DNA of 19,463 nucleotides from an uncultured Eubacteriales bacterium (GCA_910585875.1 CAJUIK010000032.1:1-19463), one strand, 5' to 3'; positions 1-7,793 are shown, counted from the first letter of the stretch. Numbers and translations are program-made. Notes: generated by a model not told the origin, from the letters alone.

Positions 1-236
1 CTTTGGCTCCCTGCACCCGGGCGGACGTGGCGACCTATCTGTGGAAGCTGGCGGGGAGCCCCTCCGCCAAGGGTGCGAGCTTTGCCGACGTGCTCACCGG
101 CGCGAGCTATGCCCAGGCGGTGGCGTGGGCGGTGGAGCAGGGAGTCACCAAAGGAACCGGACCGGATACCTTCTCCCCCGACAAAGCCTGCACCCGGGGA
201 CAAATCGTGACGTTCCTGTATCAATCGCTGAAATAA
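1..236 (+). CDS. SLH-domain protein, C-terminal end (partial)
   Basis: The frame is open from the left edge and ends in TAA at 234-236. The visible 77 residues look like one S-layer homology repeat plus the end of another: a TRADVATYLWKLAG helix, a FADV...YAQAVAWAVEQGV core, then GTGPDTFSPDKACTRGQIVTFLYQ. The aromatic/D-V core, the F-x-P-D turn and the T-R-x-Q segment are the usual SLH signature. SLH domains bind secondary cell-wall polymers and anchor exported proteins to the cell surface. The catalytic or surface-exposed part lies outside the window, so its function cannot be named. Confidence is high for the domain and low for the role. Confidence 0.85.
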   Translation, partial: LAPCTRADVATYLWKLAGSPSAKGASFADVLTGASYAQAVAWAVEQGVTKGTGPDTFSPDKACTRGQIVTFLYQSLK

Positions 237-243
237 GGAGGAC

Positions 244-390
244 ATGCAGCTATAAGCCCTGCCAGAATATGACGACATTGTGATTCAACGCCACGACGAC
301 CCGGACGCGGATACCATCGCCAGCGGGTTTGCCCTGCAAAGATATCTGGAAAGCAAGGGGAAACAGCCGCGGCTGGTCTACAGCGGGCCC
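244..390 (+). pseudogene. DHH-family phosphoesterase, N-terminal remnant
   Basis: A GGAGG at 237-241 precedes ATG 244, but the fourth codon is TAA (253-255). The same frame then reads LPEYDDIVIQRHDDPDADT followed by IASGFALQRYLESKGKQP and RLVYSG. H-D-D-P-D-A-D is motif I of DHH phosphoesterases (metal-dependent, RecJ/oligoribonuclease-like), which normally run to 300 residues or more. Resemblance to the family stops near 390, where the sequence runs into an unrelated segment and a terminator. The gene therefore carries both an early stop and a 3' deletion. GTG at 280 could restart translation but would yield only a fragment. The family call rests on motif I and the N-terminal strand-helix pattern. 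Confidence 0.55.
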
Positions 391-441
391 CGACGTATCC
401 GAAGTCGGCCGGCGCAGTCCATATATCATCCCAACCGACGC

Positions 442-474
442 AAAGGCCCCGGCTTTGAAAGCCGGGGCCTTTTT
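442..474. terminator. Bidirectional Rho-independent terminator
   Basis: A stem of about 14 bp (442-455 with 459-472, GC-rich core GGCCCCGGC/GCCGGGGCC) has a 3-nt loop and is followed by a T run on the plus strand (470-474). A shorter A run precedes it. It lies between the plus-strand DHH remnant and the convergent minus-strand acetyltransferase and can serve both. Confidence 0.85.
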
Positions 475-513
475 GCACAAAAGGTCTATCCCGATTGTCC
501 AAAGCCGGCCTTT

Positions 514-1404
514 TCAGGTCCGAGCTGTGACGGGGATCTCAATTTGTCTATGGTCAAATAAATTCTCCCCTTTGACAAAGAGCAGCGTATCCGGCTCCTC
601 CAAGGGTTCGCAAACCAACCCGGCTTTTTCCGTCGGGGTGAAGCCCAGCAGAATATGGCGGGCTTCCGATCCGCTTGCCGCGGCCAGCAGTTCTCGCAAA
701 CTCCGGCCCTGGCCGCCCCATATGCCGCCGCACAGCAGATCAGGATACCGCCGCCGAAGCAAAACCAGGGCGTCCCACCCGACGATTTCAAAAATATGAC
801 GCCAAGCCCTCATGCAGTGAAACAGGAACACGCCCTCTCCCGCCCCGCGGAGCCCCGGCTCCGCCAGGGAATCCCCCAGGCGGTAAAGCTCCAGCAGACG
901 AGCCCTGTCCTCGGGCCGCATAGGATCCAGCCGTTTGAGCGGCGGCGATTCCGGCGCCAGTCCGTCCAGCTCCTCCCCGCTCAGGCGATATCGATAATAT
1001 TGGGCTTGACAGAAGCCCATATGTCGATAAAATCCAGCGGCCTGGCGGTTTGCATATAAAAAGGCCATATCCGCCGGGCAGCTTTCCAGCGCCTGTTCCA
1101 TCAGCCGGCGAGCCAGCCCCCGGCCTCGCCAGGCCGGCGCCGCAGCCACGCAGCCCAGCTGAACCGTCTGATATCGCCGCCCCGCCAGCCAAAAGGGCTG
1201 TTCGACGGCCAGAAGACAGGCAGCGGCTTCCCGTCCGTCGAAAAAAGCAAAGGGCCGGACGCTGGAATCCCATCCGCCAATCTGATACCAAGGCTCAAAA
1301 TCCAGGCCGGAGAACATCTCCCCTGCCAACCGGTTGAAGGCCAGCCGGTCTTGATCCTCCCGCTGAAAATCCGCGGAAAAACGCAGCGCTCTTTCCTCGT
1401 CCAT
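514..1404 (-). CDS. GNAT-family N-acetyltransferase (Eis-like layout)
   Basis: A 296-aa protein. ATG 1404 has AAAGGAGG about 9 nt upstream. The N-terminal half (about residues 60-150) holds a GNAT fold: the acetyl-CoA pyrophosphate loop reads AWRGRGLARRLM (the R/Q-x-x-G-x-G/A motif A), followed by a beta strand MAFLYAN and AAGFYRHMGF, the typical GNAT C-terminal segment. The C-terminal 140 residues look like a second, divergent domain, as in Eis-type acetyltransferases, where a second GNAT-like fold and an SCP-like domain follow. The substrate is unknown. It is the third gene of a probable operon with the FMN reductase and the PepSY-like protein, separated from the former by about 55 nt, and it runs into the bidirectional terminator. 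Confidence 0.8.
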   Translation of the reverse strand: MDEERALRFSADFQREDQDRLAFNRLAGEMFSGLDFEPWYQIGGWDSSVRPFAFFDGREAAACLLAVEQPFWLAGRRYQTVQLGCVAAAPAWRGRGLARRLMEQALESCPADMAFLYANRQAAGFYRHMGFCQAQYYRYRLSGEELDGLAPESPPLKRLDPMRPEDRARLLELYRLGDSLAEPGLRGAGEGVFLFHCMRAWRHIFEIVGWDALVLLRRRYPDLLCGGIWGGQGRSLRELLAAASGSEARHILLGFTPTEKAGLVCEPLEEPDTLLFVKGENLFDHRQIEIPVTART

Positions 1405-1459
1405 CCGCCCTCGCCTCCTTTTTATATCAGCGCCTATTTCGCGGCGCTTTCCATACCGA

Positions 1460-1990
1460 TCAGTCCAGGCTGGCGCCCAGCGCCCGGGCCTGCTCCAGCT
1501 CGGGGCAGCCCACCATATCCCCTTTGGCCTTCATGCCGCCAATCGTCACAATACCTATATCCTGCCATTTCAGATAGGCGCAGGTCGCCTTATACTGGGC
1601 GACGGCGGCGTCATAAACGCCGGGAGCGCCAGAATTGAGCAGCAAGGCGGTTTTGCTATGGCGGAATCCTATTTTGCCCCGGGCATACAGCCGGTCGACA
1701 AAGCATTTCATCTGGGCGCTGATATCAAACCAATAGATGGGCGAGGCAAAAACCAGCATATCTGCCTGGTCGACCTGCTGCAAAAGTCCAGCCATATCGT
1801 CCTTCTGGACGCATTGGCCCCCATGGGCAAAGCAATATTGGCAGCCCAGGCAGGGGGCGATTTTCAGGCCGCTGAGGCTTTGAACGGCGGTCTGATGGCC
1901 TCGGCTCTGGGCGCCCTCGGCAAAGGCCTGGGCCATGATATCGGTGTTGCCGCCCTTTCGGGGGCTTCCGCTGACAATCAAAATGTTCAT
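1460..1990 (-). CDS. NADPH-dependent FMN reductase / flavodoxin-fold oxidoreductase
   Basis: A 176-aa cytoplasmic flavoprotein. The N-terminus MNILIVSGSPRKGGNT is the FMN-phosphate-binding loop of the family, and FASPIYWFDISAQMKCFVDR is the second conserved segment lining the flavin and dimer interface. A C-x-x-C-x-x-C cluster (CLGCQYC) followed by GGQCVQKDDM is typical of the iron-sulfur-flavoprotein/multimeric flavodoxin subset. I chose ATG 1990 because the frame extends to 2023 only by overlapping the stop of the upstream gene and because AAAGGA sits about 9 nt before 1990. It probably transfers electrons from NAD(P)H to quinone or other acceptors. The partner is unknown. Confidence 0.85.
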   Translation of the reverse strand: MNILIVSGSPRKGGNTDIMAQAFAEGAQSRGHQTAVQSLSGLKIAPCLGCQYCFAHGGQCVQKDDMAGLLQQVDQADMLVFASPIYWFDISAQMKCFVDRLYARGKIGFRHSKTALLLNSGAPGVYDAAVAQYKATCAYLKWQDIGIVTIGGMKAKGDMVGCPELEQARALGASLD

Positions 1991-2015
1991 ATTCTTCGTC
2001 CTTTCGTCGTTCTTT

Positions 2016-3122
2016 TTATCCAATCAGGCCGCCCAGGGGCTGGCCGGTGTAGGCGTCGATATATACCAGGTAGCTCTGCTCCTCCTGCTGGTAATGCAGC
2101 CGCCAGACGGCCCGGGACAGGTGGGTTTCCGGGTCATAGGCAAAGCCGTCTTCCCGGCGGTCATAGATGAAATTGGGCTCTACCACCGCATATTCCGCCG
2201 CCTGGAACTGGGCCTGAAGACCGGCGCCGGCCAGGCTCTGCTCCGCCGCCTGAACCGCCTGCTCCTGGGAGATGGGCCGCTGGTCGCAGCCGGTCTGGAT
2301 CAGCAACAGATCCAAGCATTGGGCCTCTTTCAGCTCGCCGTCCGCGCCGGAAATGACAATCTGCACTTGTTGGCTGTCGGAGCGCAGCTTGGGCAGGTTT
2401 TTCAGCCGCACAGCCCGATGATACGTCACCAGCCAATCCTCGCCCTGGCGCTCCACGCCGGCCATCTCGTAATTGCCTGGGAAGGGCAGTCCCCAGTTAT
2501 AATAAGCCCGGGCCCGCTCCACGGCCTCGGTGGCAGTTTCAATGGGCCGGTTGGATTCGGAATCCGCCGTATAAATGCGGCTGACTCTGACAACGGATTC
2601 GTCTTTGCTGCGAAACGTCACCGTTCCCATAGGGGTGGAGACGACTCGCAGTTCCCATCCCCGCTCTGGGTCGCTGGTGACAGAGATCTTCATGTCCGCC
2701 TCGTCGGGCTCCCGGAAAAGCCCCTGGGCCAGGGCGCTTTCATAGCTGATGTGGGCGGGCTTGCCCTTTTCGTCCAAGCAAGGGGAGCCGTCGGCGTTGG
2801 TATATCTGCCAAAGCACTTGACTTGAAATTCCAGGTCGCCCATGACCTGGCGGGCCTTGGTTTTCAGCTCCTCGTCCGTCATGGGCTCGTCCACAGCCAG
2901 CACCCATTTCAGGCTGTCCGCCTGCTCCGCCAGATCTGGGTTCAGCATTTCCGCCAGCTTGCTGGTTTCCTGCCGCATTCCATAGGCATAGCAGACATAG
3001 CAGGCGGCGCACCAGACCGCCAGCGAAACCGCCGCCACAGCCAGTCCTTGAAGAACGCTTTTCTTTCTGGCGCCGTTGTTGGCAGGCGCCGGGCCTTGTT
3101 TTTTCCGCTTTTTCCGAGACAT
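2016..3122 (-). CDS. Membrane-anchored PepSY-like protein
   Basis: A 368-aa protein. A basic N-terminus (MSRKKRKKQG) is followed by one hydrophobic segment at about residues 24-48 (LQGLAVAAVSLAVWCAACYVCYAYG), so it is probably a single-pass protein with the rest outside the cell. The extracellular part contains repeated beta-rich segments. The last, LVYIDAYTGQPLGG, matches the end of PepSY domains, and a central pair around ETATEAVERARAYYNW resembles the helix of another copy. AAAGGAGA precedes ATG 3122 by about 7 nt, and a consensus-like promoter lies 75-100 bp upstream. It heads an operon with the flavin reductase and acetyltransferase. PepSY/YcdB-type proteins are thought to inhibit peptidases or sense the envelope. 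The role here is an inference. Confidence 0.6.
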   Translation of the reverse strand: MSRKKRKKQGPAPANNGARKKSVLQGLAVAAVSLAVWCAACYVCYAYGMRQETSKLAEMLNPDLAEQADSLKWVLAVDEPMTDEELKTKARQVMGDLEFQVKCFGRYTNADGSPCLDEKGKPAHISYESALAQGLFREPDEADMKISVTSDPERGWELRVVSTPMGTVTFRSKDESVVRVSRIYTADSESNRPIETATEAVERARAYYNWGLPFPGNYEMAGVERQGEDWLVTYHRAVRLKNLPKLRSDSQQVQIVISGADGELKEAQCLDLLLIQTGCDQRPISQEQAVQAAEQSLAGAGLQAQFQAAEYAVVEPNFIYDRREDGFAYDPETHLSRAVWRLHYQQEEQSYLVYIDAYTGQPLGGLIG

Positions 3123-3197
3123 CCTAACTCTCCTTTATCGCGCCCGCCCAAAGTCTGGGTCGGTTTGCGCCGGTTGATGATTTTTGACGTTTGATTT

Positions 3198-3226
3198 ATT
3201 CTACCATAGATCCGCCCAAAATCCAA
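3198..3226 (-). promoter_or_regulatory. Sigma-A promoter of the PepSY/FMN reductase/GNAT operon
   Basis: Read on the minus strand, the -35 box is TTGGAT (3226-3221) and the -10 box is TAGAAT (3203-3198), with a 17-bp spacer. The spacer ends in TGG, giving an extended -10. It lies about 75 bp upstream of the first gene's start. Called by inspection only. Confidence 0.6.
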
Positions 3227-3322
3227 GCCCTTGGGGCCGTTGATGTTCAAGGAATCGTTGAATTTAAAAAGCGGTAAAAACCCCTCGAAACGGGGCCCGG
3301 TAGTAACAAAAAGATAACAGCC

Positions 3323-3680
3323 CTATCCTTCCATGATTTTACGCATGACGCTATTGTAGACCCTGGGGGAGACGGTCTGGATAGTGTCCATCAGCTCGTC
3401 CAGGATAGGCCAGAGGGCGTCGGGGCTTTTGCCGGCGGCCTGTAGGAATTCGCTCTGGCCATACTGGGCCAAGGGCGCGGCGGCGGAAGCCCTGGCGGCG
3501 CAGATAAGCGCCCCATACCCGGTCCGCCGAGGGCATATCCCCCAGCGCAAAGCCCTCCAGGCAAAGGCCGGTATAAACCTGCTCCCAATCTTGCCCCAGG
3601 GCCTTGCAGAGGGCCCGCGCCGCGCAGTCCCCCACCCGTTTTCCCTCTGGGTTCGGGTTGAAATAGACCCGCCTGGCCAT
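3323..3680 (-). pseudogene. Phage-type small protein, frame-broken fusion of two remnants
   Basis: From ATG 3680 (GGGGGAGG about 7 nt upstream) one frame reads MARRVYFNPNPEGKRVGDCA, followed by RALCKALGQDWEQVY and GDMPSADRVWGAYLRRQGF. This is the N-terminus of a small protein family common in Firmicutes prophages, with an invariant G-D-C at a putative Cys nucleophile. Around 3480 sense is lost in that frame. A second frame continues as SEFLQAAGKSPDALWPIL, then DELMDTIQTV and PRVYNSVMRKIMEG, to a stop at 3323-3325. The two halves look like different small phage proteins joined out of frame by a deletion, though a simple frameshift in one gene cannot be excluded. No function is assigned. The unit may mark the left limit of phage-derived DNA. 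Confidence 0.5.
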
Positions 3681-3723
3681 CCGGCCGCCTCCCCCTCGCC
3701 TGTTTTTCCTGTCTCCATCATAC

Positions 3724-3752
3724 AAAAAAATCCCGCCCCCAATAGGACGGGA
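3724..3752 (-). terminator. Rho-independent terminator (minus strand)
   Basis: On the minus strand, UCCCGUCC pairs with GGGCGGGA (8 bp with one G-U) across a short AU-rich loop, followed by seven U residues (3730-3724). No intact minus-strand gene lies directly upstream, so it may be left over from a deleted lysis gene. Confidence 0.6.
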
Positions 3753-3840
3753 AAGGAGCGGAAAACCGCCCTCCAAAAGGAAGGAAAACGGACGCAAAAG
3801 TTTGTCGCTTCTATAACAATATTTGGATTCCAAGCTCATG

Positions 3841-3869
3841 TTGACAAACCTGGCGCTCTGTGGTATACT
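3841..3869 (+). promoter_or_regulatory. Consensus promoter for the DUF3800 unit
   Basis: -35 TTGACA (3841-3846), 17-bp spacer ending in TGG, -10 TATACT (3864-3869). This is a near-perfect sigma-A promoter with an extended -10. Transcription should start near 3876 and produce a leader of about 120 nt before the DUF3800 start codon. Confidence 0.85.
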
Positions 3870-3872
3870 AAG

Positions 3873-3975
3873 GACGCAGGTAGAGATACGCTGTATACTC
3901 ATGTAACCGAATTAGTGTTTAAGCGTACTGTAAGTGCGTCGGCCATGAGGGAGCCGCCTTTTGAGGCGGCTTTTT
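3873..3975 (+). ncRNA. Candidate structured leader RNA upstream of DUF3800
   Basis: Between promoter and CDS the leader holds nested complementary segments. The outer one is GACGCA 3873-3878 with TGCGTC 3935-3940. The inner one is TACGCT 3887-3892 with AGCGTA 3922-3927. A terminator-like hairpin follows at 3952-3971 with its T run to 3975. Several 'DUF3800' candidate cis-regulatory RNA motifs have been described upstream of genes of this family, which makes a regulatory leader plausible. One caution: the predicted transcription start (about 3876) would cut into the 5' strand of the outer helix. The assignment to a named motif is untested. Confidence 0.45.
3952..3975 (+). terminator. Hairpin plus U-run in the DUF3800 leader (possible attenuator)
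   Basis: AGCCGCC (3952-3958) pairs with GGCGGCT (3965-3971) around a 6-nt loop, followed by T5 (3971-3975). It lies only 23 nt before the DUF3800 start codon and downstream of its promoter, so readthrough must be regulated or partial for the gene to be expressed. Confidence 0.75.
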
Positions 3976-3998
3976 ACATATATGTGGGGAAATTCTTT

Positions 3999-4688
3999 AT
4001 GGATCTTTATGTTTTTTCTGATGAATCCGGGGTGTTTGATCGAGTTCACAATGACATTTTTGTATTTGGGGGTATTGTCTTTTTCTCCAAAGAAGAGAGG
4101 GACGCTTGCGCCAGAAAATACATTCATGCTGAAAGGGCTTTGCGCAGCGCAGGCGTTTATTCGCAAAAGGCAGAATTAAAGGCTTCCGCCATTTCAAAAA
4201 AGGACAAAGGAAAACTTTTTCGCGCTACGAATCAATATTGTCGTTTTTCCGTGGCGATCTATCAGAAGCGTCTGCTGGAGCGCATTTTTGCAGATAAAAA
4301 AACAAAGCAGCGCTATTTGGATTATGCTTACAAAATCGGATTAAAGCGATTATTTGAGCATCTGATCAAAAATGGGACTATCCTGCCTGAAGAAATAACA
4401 AACATTTTTGTATTTGCAGATCAACATACAACCGCCACAAATGGCAGGTATGAGTTGGAACAATCTTTACAACAGGAATTTAAATTTGGAACGTATAACC
4501 AGAGTTGGAGCGTATATTATCCGCCGCTGTTTCATCAGCTTCAAACTATTTCAGTATCATTTTGCAATTCTGCCAAAAAGCCTCTCATCCGTGCGGCAGA
4601 TATCATTGCAAATCGCGTCTATTATATGGCGTGCCAAAAACCAGACAAGCTATCAGAATGCGGCGTATTCCTTTCTAAATTGCCTTAG
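3999..4688 (+). CDS. DUF3800 domain protein
   Basis: A 229-aa protein. The start MDLYVFSDESGVF matches the N-terminal strand of DUF3800 (PF12686: hydrophobic strand, D-E-S-G/G). The middle has a KAELKAS segment, and the C-terminus has LIRAADIIANRVYY, the conserved A-D-x-I/L-A helix. These acidic residues resemble an RNase-H-like metal centre, but the family has no settled activity and is often found in mobile elements and defence-rich regions. ATG 3999 is preceded by GGGGAA about 9 nt upstream. The frame stays open far upstream, but that part lacks family similarity and crosses the promoter. AT content is higher than in the neighbouring phage genes, which suggests separate acquisition. Confidence 0.8.
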   Translation: MDLYVFSDESGVFDRVHNDIFVFGGIVFFSKEERDACARKYIHAERALRSAGVYSQKAELKASAISKKDKGKLFRATNQYCRFSVAIYQKRLLERIFADKKTKQRYLDYAYKIGLKRLFEHLIKNGTILPEEITNIFVFADQHTTATNGRYELEQSLQQEFKFGTYNQSWSVYYPPLFHQLQTISVSFCNSAKKPLIRAADIIANRVYYMACQKPDKLSECGVFLSKLP

Positions 4689-4691
4689 ATC

Positions 4692-4722
4692 AAAAGGGCC
4701 CCCTCAGCCGAGGGGGCCTTTT
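4692..4722. terminator. Bidirectional terminator between DUF3800 and the phage lysis end
   Basis: GGCCCCCTC pairs with GAGGGGGCC around a 4-nt loop. It is flanked by an A run on the left and a T run on the right, so it can stop both DUF3800 transcription and the minus-strand phage transcript ending at 4727. Confidence 0.85.
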
Positions 4723-4726
4723 CCAT

Positions 4727-4930
4727 TTACAGCGTGTCGGCGTCCCCCTCGATGGCGTCTTTCAACTTGAAGGCCTGGTTCAGCCCGGTGGCGGCCAGGC
4801 CGGAAACCGCGCCGATCGCCGCCGCGTCCCCGTCGTTGGCCGTGTAGTGGATCACGATGTATTGAATCGCCCAAGGCCGCCCCCGCCGATAATTGCCCGG
4901 ATGGGCCGGTTTGAATGGGATTTGATCCAT
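4727..4930 (-). pseudogene. N-acetylmuramoyl-L-alanine amidase, truncated
   Basis: From ATG 4930 (GAAGGAG about 10 nt upstream) the protein reads FKPAHPGNYRRGRPWAIQYI then VIHYTANDGDAA. This is the N-terminus of Amidase_2 endolysins: the I-H-x-T-A-N segment holds the first zinc-ligand histidine. The remaining ligands, the catalytic region and any wall-binding domain are absent. Instead 30 residues (AIGAVSGLAATGLNQAFKLK and a short acidic end) lead to the stop at 4727, and these look unrelated to the amidase core. A 67-residue product cannot be an active amidase, so a large in-frame deletion is likely. Its place after the tail fibres is the usual lysis-module position. Confidence 0.6.
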
Positions 4931-4934
4931 GGAA

Positions 4935-5759
4935 TCACGCTCCTTCTCTCTTTCCGCCATAAATATACGTTTGAATACGGGGATCTTGGCATCGGATATC
5001 CGGCAGTTTGCCAGATAAAAGGGCGGACAAGGCTGGATATCCAGACGGGACGTCGCCGCCCTGACACAACAGCCAATTTTCTGCTGGTTGAGGCGCTTTT
5101 CTGCCGGTATGCAACTGCCCCAAGGCCGGTTTTCCTCCTACATTTTCCATCAACTGTTCCAGCTGCAAAAGGGCCTTATCCCCACTCTCCAGAACCTGAT
5201 CCCCTTGAGCCAAAAGATTTTCTATTCGCTCATCCAAACCGGTTTGGAAAAACTGAAACGCTCGCAGCGCATCTGGCGCCGCAGCGGAAAGAGACGCGAC
5301 CTGACCGCAGAAAAAAGGGTCGTCCCGCAAATCCTGGACGTCCTCCTTCAGCAAAATAGAGGAACCTCGGCGCACTCGAATTGCATAGAGCAACAGGCAA
5401 TATTTCTGCTCATTGCGAAACAGCGCCGGATTTTGCCGCAGCTGCTTCAAGTCGATGTCGGTTAACAGCGCGGGCCGGACCTGACGGGCCTGAAAATCCG
5501 CCTGAATAGCAACCCCGTCATATCGGTCCCCTCGATATCCGGCGGGCTGAACCGCCAACAGAACGGGCTCGTCCAGCCGAATCCATCGGCCCTGAAGAAA
5601 AGCATATCCCCCGCCCAAGCGCAAGGAAAAACCTTGAAGTTGCAAATCAAAGCCGCTTCCGATCCCGTCCCCCGCCAACTGCTGAAAGACCATAGAAAAC
5701 TGCTGGGAATCCGTCTGATTGCCCGCCTCCCCCAGGCAAAAACCATAACTGAGGGCCAT
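4935..5759 (-). CDS. Phage tail-collar/fibre-like protein
   Basis: A 274-aa protein starting 2 nt after the stop of the upstream fibre gene, with an SD (AGGGAGGAGG) inside that gene's end, so it is translationally coupled. The N-terminal 150 residues share a layout with the upstream protein: MALSYGFCLGE versus MALYDGFFDAV, a GGYAFLQGRWIRLD segment versus GYLFIQGYWLKND, and a following strand-rich domain. A helical stretch (about 165-210, ERIENLLAQGDQVLESGDKA) precedes ENWLLCQGGDVPSGYPALSA and LLSGKLPDI, which resembles a tail-collar motif (W-x-x-C-x-G...YP.L...L). It is likely a short baseplate or fibre component. No enzymatic motif was seen. Confidence 0.6.
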   Translation of the reverse strand: MALSYGFCLGEAGNQTDSQQFSMVFQQLAGDGIGSGFDLQLQGFSLRLGGGYAFLQGRWIRLDEPVLLAVQPAGYRGDRYDGVAIQADFQARQVRPALLTDIDLKQLRQNPALFRNEQKYCLLLYAIRVRRGSSILLKEDVQDLRDDPFFCGQVASLSAAAPDALRAFQFFQTGLDERIENLLAQGDQVLESGDKALLQLEQLMENVGGKPALGQLHTGRKAPQPAENWLLCQGGDVPSGYPALSALLSGKLPDIRCQDPRIQTYIYGGKREGA

Positions 5760-5761
5760 AT

Positions 5762-7792
5762 CTATGCCTCCTCCCTGGCCTTGATATAGGCGGGAACCCC
5801 GTCGCTGGCGATGCTGGGCAGCCAGGCTCCGTCATTGGCGTAATGATATAATTCTGGGAATTGAAGGACCCCCAGCTTGCCCTGGTTCTGGCTGTCCACT
5901 CCGGCTAGGTAAAGAATCTGAGTTTGTTCGTCGTAATCGATAGAGCCCATCTGCGTGATGACGCCCAGCGTCTCCTGGGTGTCTAGGTAACCCCACCCTG
6001 TGGAGGACAGCGGATCCTGGGCAAAGGCGACGCCGCAACCCAAAAACACCAGCCAAAGCTGCTGATTTTCCGCATAGCAGATGGAATCTCGAAAAACTTT
6101 CGCCCGGCTGGGAAAAGAAACCCCTGCCGTCGTCTGCTGAAAGTCCTGATTCGGGTTATAGAACCCTGCCCATAGCTTCAGCTTGCCTCCCTCTATCTTA
6201 CAGCTGTGGATATACCTTCGATCCGTCCCAGCCACACTGGAGGCGATAACCGGCGTTTGGTTTGAGAAGTTTGTGATAAGCAACTTGCTGTCCCCCGGCG
6301 TAGAATACAATTCTTCTGGGTACGATCGAGGGATAAACTGAAGCCCGTTAGAGAGAGAATCCACCTCAAAGACCAACGCCTCCCCCTGGTTTTTCGCACA
6401 ATAGCGATAGGGAAGTTTCAGGAAAGCCGGCGGGTCTTTCAGTTTGTCTTGAGCTCCTTTAAGATTTGCCAGTTTATAATTTGATAGTTTGGCTGCTGCA
6501 AAATCTTCCTTGGGCCAAATGATTATTTGAAGCACCAGATATTCCGAACCAGAACCTGTCGTATAATAATAATATTGAGTGGCTACGGCCATCCCGAAGG
6601 TTTGTTTGATATCTGGCGCAGCGCTGGTTCCCCAGTTATAAGAAAAAACGCCGATTTCCGGCACAGCGTATTCATAGCTCCATAGGTCCCCATAAGAGAA
6701 TTCGAGAGAGCTTTTCAACTGGCTTATTTTCTCATAAGCAGGCAACTCCTCCAGCGCCAAGGTTTGCTCTTCCCCAGTAAACTCCGCCGTCAGTAGGGCG
6801 AAATCCAAACTATCCGCTTTACCCTGGGCTAGGAAAATCTGCCCGGAGACAATGGAAAGCGTTATCATGCTGGCAGCGGAGGCAGTCAGCTTTTCAGCTC
6901 CGGCGACGGGGATTTCTTTCAACCTTTTTTCCGCGCCCCAATAGCCATAAAGGGTGTGATTTGCCCCACAATAAGCCCAACAAGCGCCGCCATAAAGAGC
7001 CAGGTTGCTCAAACCGGCCCCAGCCTTCCCAGCCAGCGCTTCCCAGAAATCCAGATCCCCCGGCGTCAGCTTGCCCAGGGCCTGCACCAGCTCCGGGTAA
7101 TCCTGCTGGTTGATAAAGCTGCCGTCGCAGCGCAGCCATTCCGGGCCCACGTTCTGGCTGGCGCTGAACTGTATGGAACCAATAGCCGGGGGCTCAATCT
7201 GTTCCGCCACAGCGGCGACCTGCTGGATTTTGGCCTCCAGCTGAGCGCTTTTCTGGTCTATCTGCTGTTGGGCCTGGGCCAGCCTGTCCTCCAGCTGGGC
7301 GTCGATATAAGCTACTGCATAGGCCGCCTGATTCGCCACATTGCCAGCAGAATCGATAACGCCGCAAAGGGCCGGGTCTGGCCGGGTATCCTCCGCGGCG
7401 CCCTCTCCGGCGGAATCCACCGTCACATAAGCCAAAATCAGGCTTTCCGCCGAGGGCTGAGCTTGGCTTTCAGGCTTGGCCTCCAGCTGGATCATCCGCA
7501 GGCCGGTATTCAGCCGGGCCTCTATTGCGTAATCCCCAGCGCCCCCCAAAGGCAGCTCATACTCAGCGTCGTTTTTCAGCCAATACCCCTGGATAAACAG
7601 ATAGCCGGGCGCGACTACCGCTTTGCCCTGTCGGAAAGAAACCTTCATGCTGTCCGGGTTTTGATAAACGCACACGCCGGAGCCCACAAAAGCGCCAAAA
7701 TAGGCGGTAAAATCCCCAGAATCATAGGTTCTGTCATAGGTTTCCGTTTGTTCGTCCCAAACGGCGTCGAAAAATCCATCATAAAGGGCCAT
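5762..7792 (-). CDS. Phage receptor-binding / tail-fibre protein
   Basis: A 676-aa protein with ATG 7792 one nucleotide after the stop of the preceding gene. Residues 1-100 (DRTYDSGDFTAYFGAFVGSG and GYLFIQGYWLKND) match the baseplate-attachment end of siphophage receptor-binding proteins. Residues about 165-200 form a Gln-rich coiled coil (RLAQAQQQIDQKSAQLEAKI), expected for a trimeric stalk. Next comes a collar-like block (PEWLRCDGSFINQQDYPELV) and then roughly 430 residues of beta-rich sequence that probably form the host-recognition head. The head codes for many aromatic and Ser/Thr residues and shows no enzyme motif. Its host ligand cannot be predicted from the sequence. Confidence 0.7.
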   Translation of the reverse strand: MALYDGFFDAVWDEQTETYDRTYDSGDFTAYFGAFVGSGVCVYQNPDSMKVSFRQGKAVVAPGYLFIQGYWLKNDAEYELPLGGAGDYAIEARLNTGLRMIQLEAKPESQAQPSAESLILAYVTVDSAGEGAAEDTRPDPALCGVIDSAGNVANQAAYAVAYIDAQLEDRLAQAQQQIDQKSAQLEAKIQQVAAVAEQIEPPAIGSIQFSASQNVGPEWLRCDGSFINQQDYPELVQALGKLTPGDLDFWEALAGKAGAGLSNLALYGGACWAYCGANHTLYGYWGAEKRLKEIPVAGAEKLTASAASMITLSIVSGQIFLAQGKADSLDFALLTAEFTGEEQTLALEELPAYEKISQLKSSLEFSYGDLWSYEYAVPEIGVFSYNWGTSAAPDIKQTFGMAVATQYYYYTTGSGSEYLVLQIIIWPKEDFAAAKLSNYKLANLKGAQDKLKDPPAFLKLPYRYCAKNQGEALVFEVDSLSNGLQFIPRSYPEELYSTPGDSKLLITNFSNQTPVIASSVAGTDRRYIHSCKIEGGKLKLWAGFYNPNQDFQQTTAGVSFPSRAKVFRDSICYAENQQLWLVFLGCGVAFAQDPLSSTGWGYLDTQETLGVITQMGSIDYDEQTQILYLAGVDSQNQGKLGVLQFPELYHYANDGAWLPSIASDGVPAYIKAREEA

Positions 7793-7793
7793 G

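Noticed and set aside
1935..3194. 419-aa plus-strand ORF
   Set aside because: It is the antisense of the PepSY-like gene and part of the FMN reductase, with no SD, no promoter and low-complexity Leu/Gly/Gln content typical of a shadow frame.
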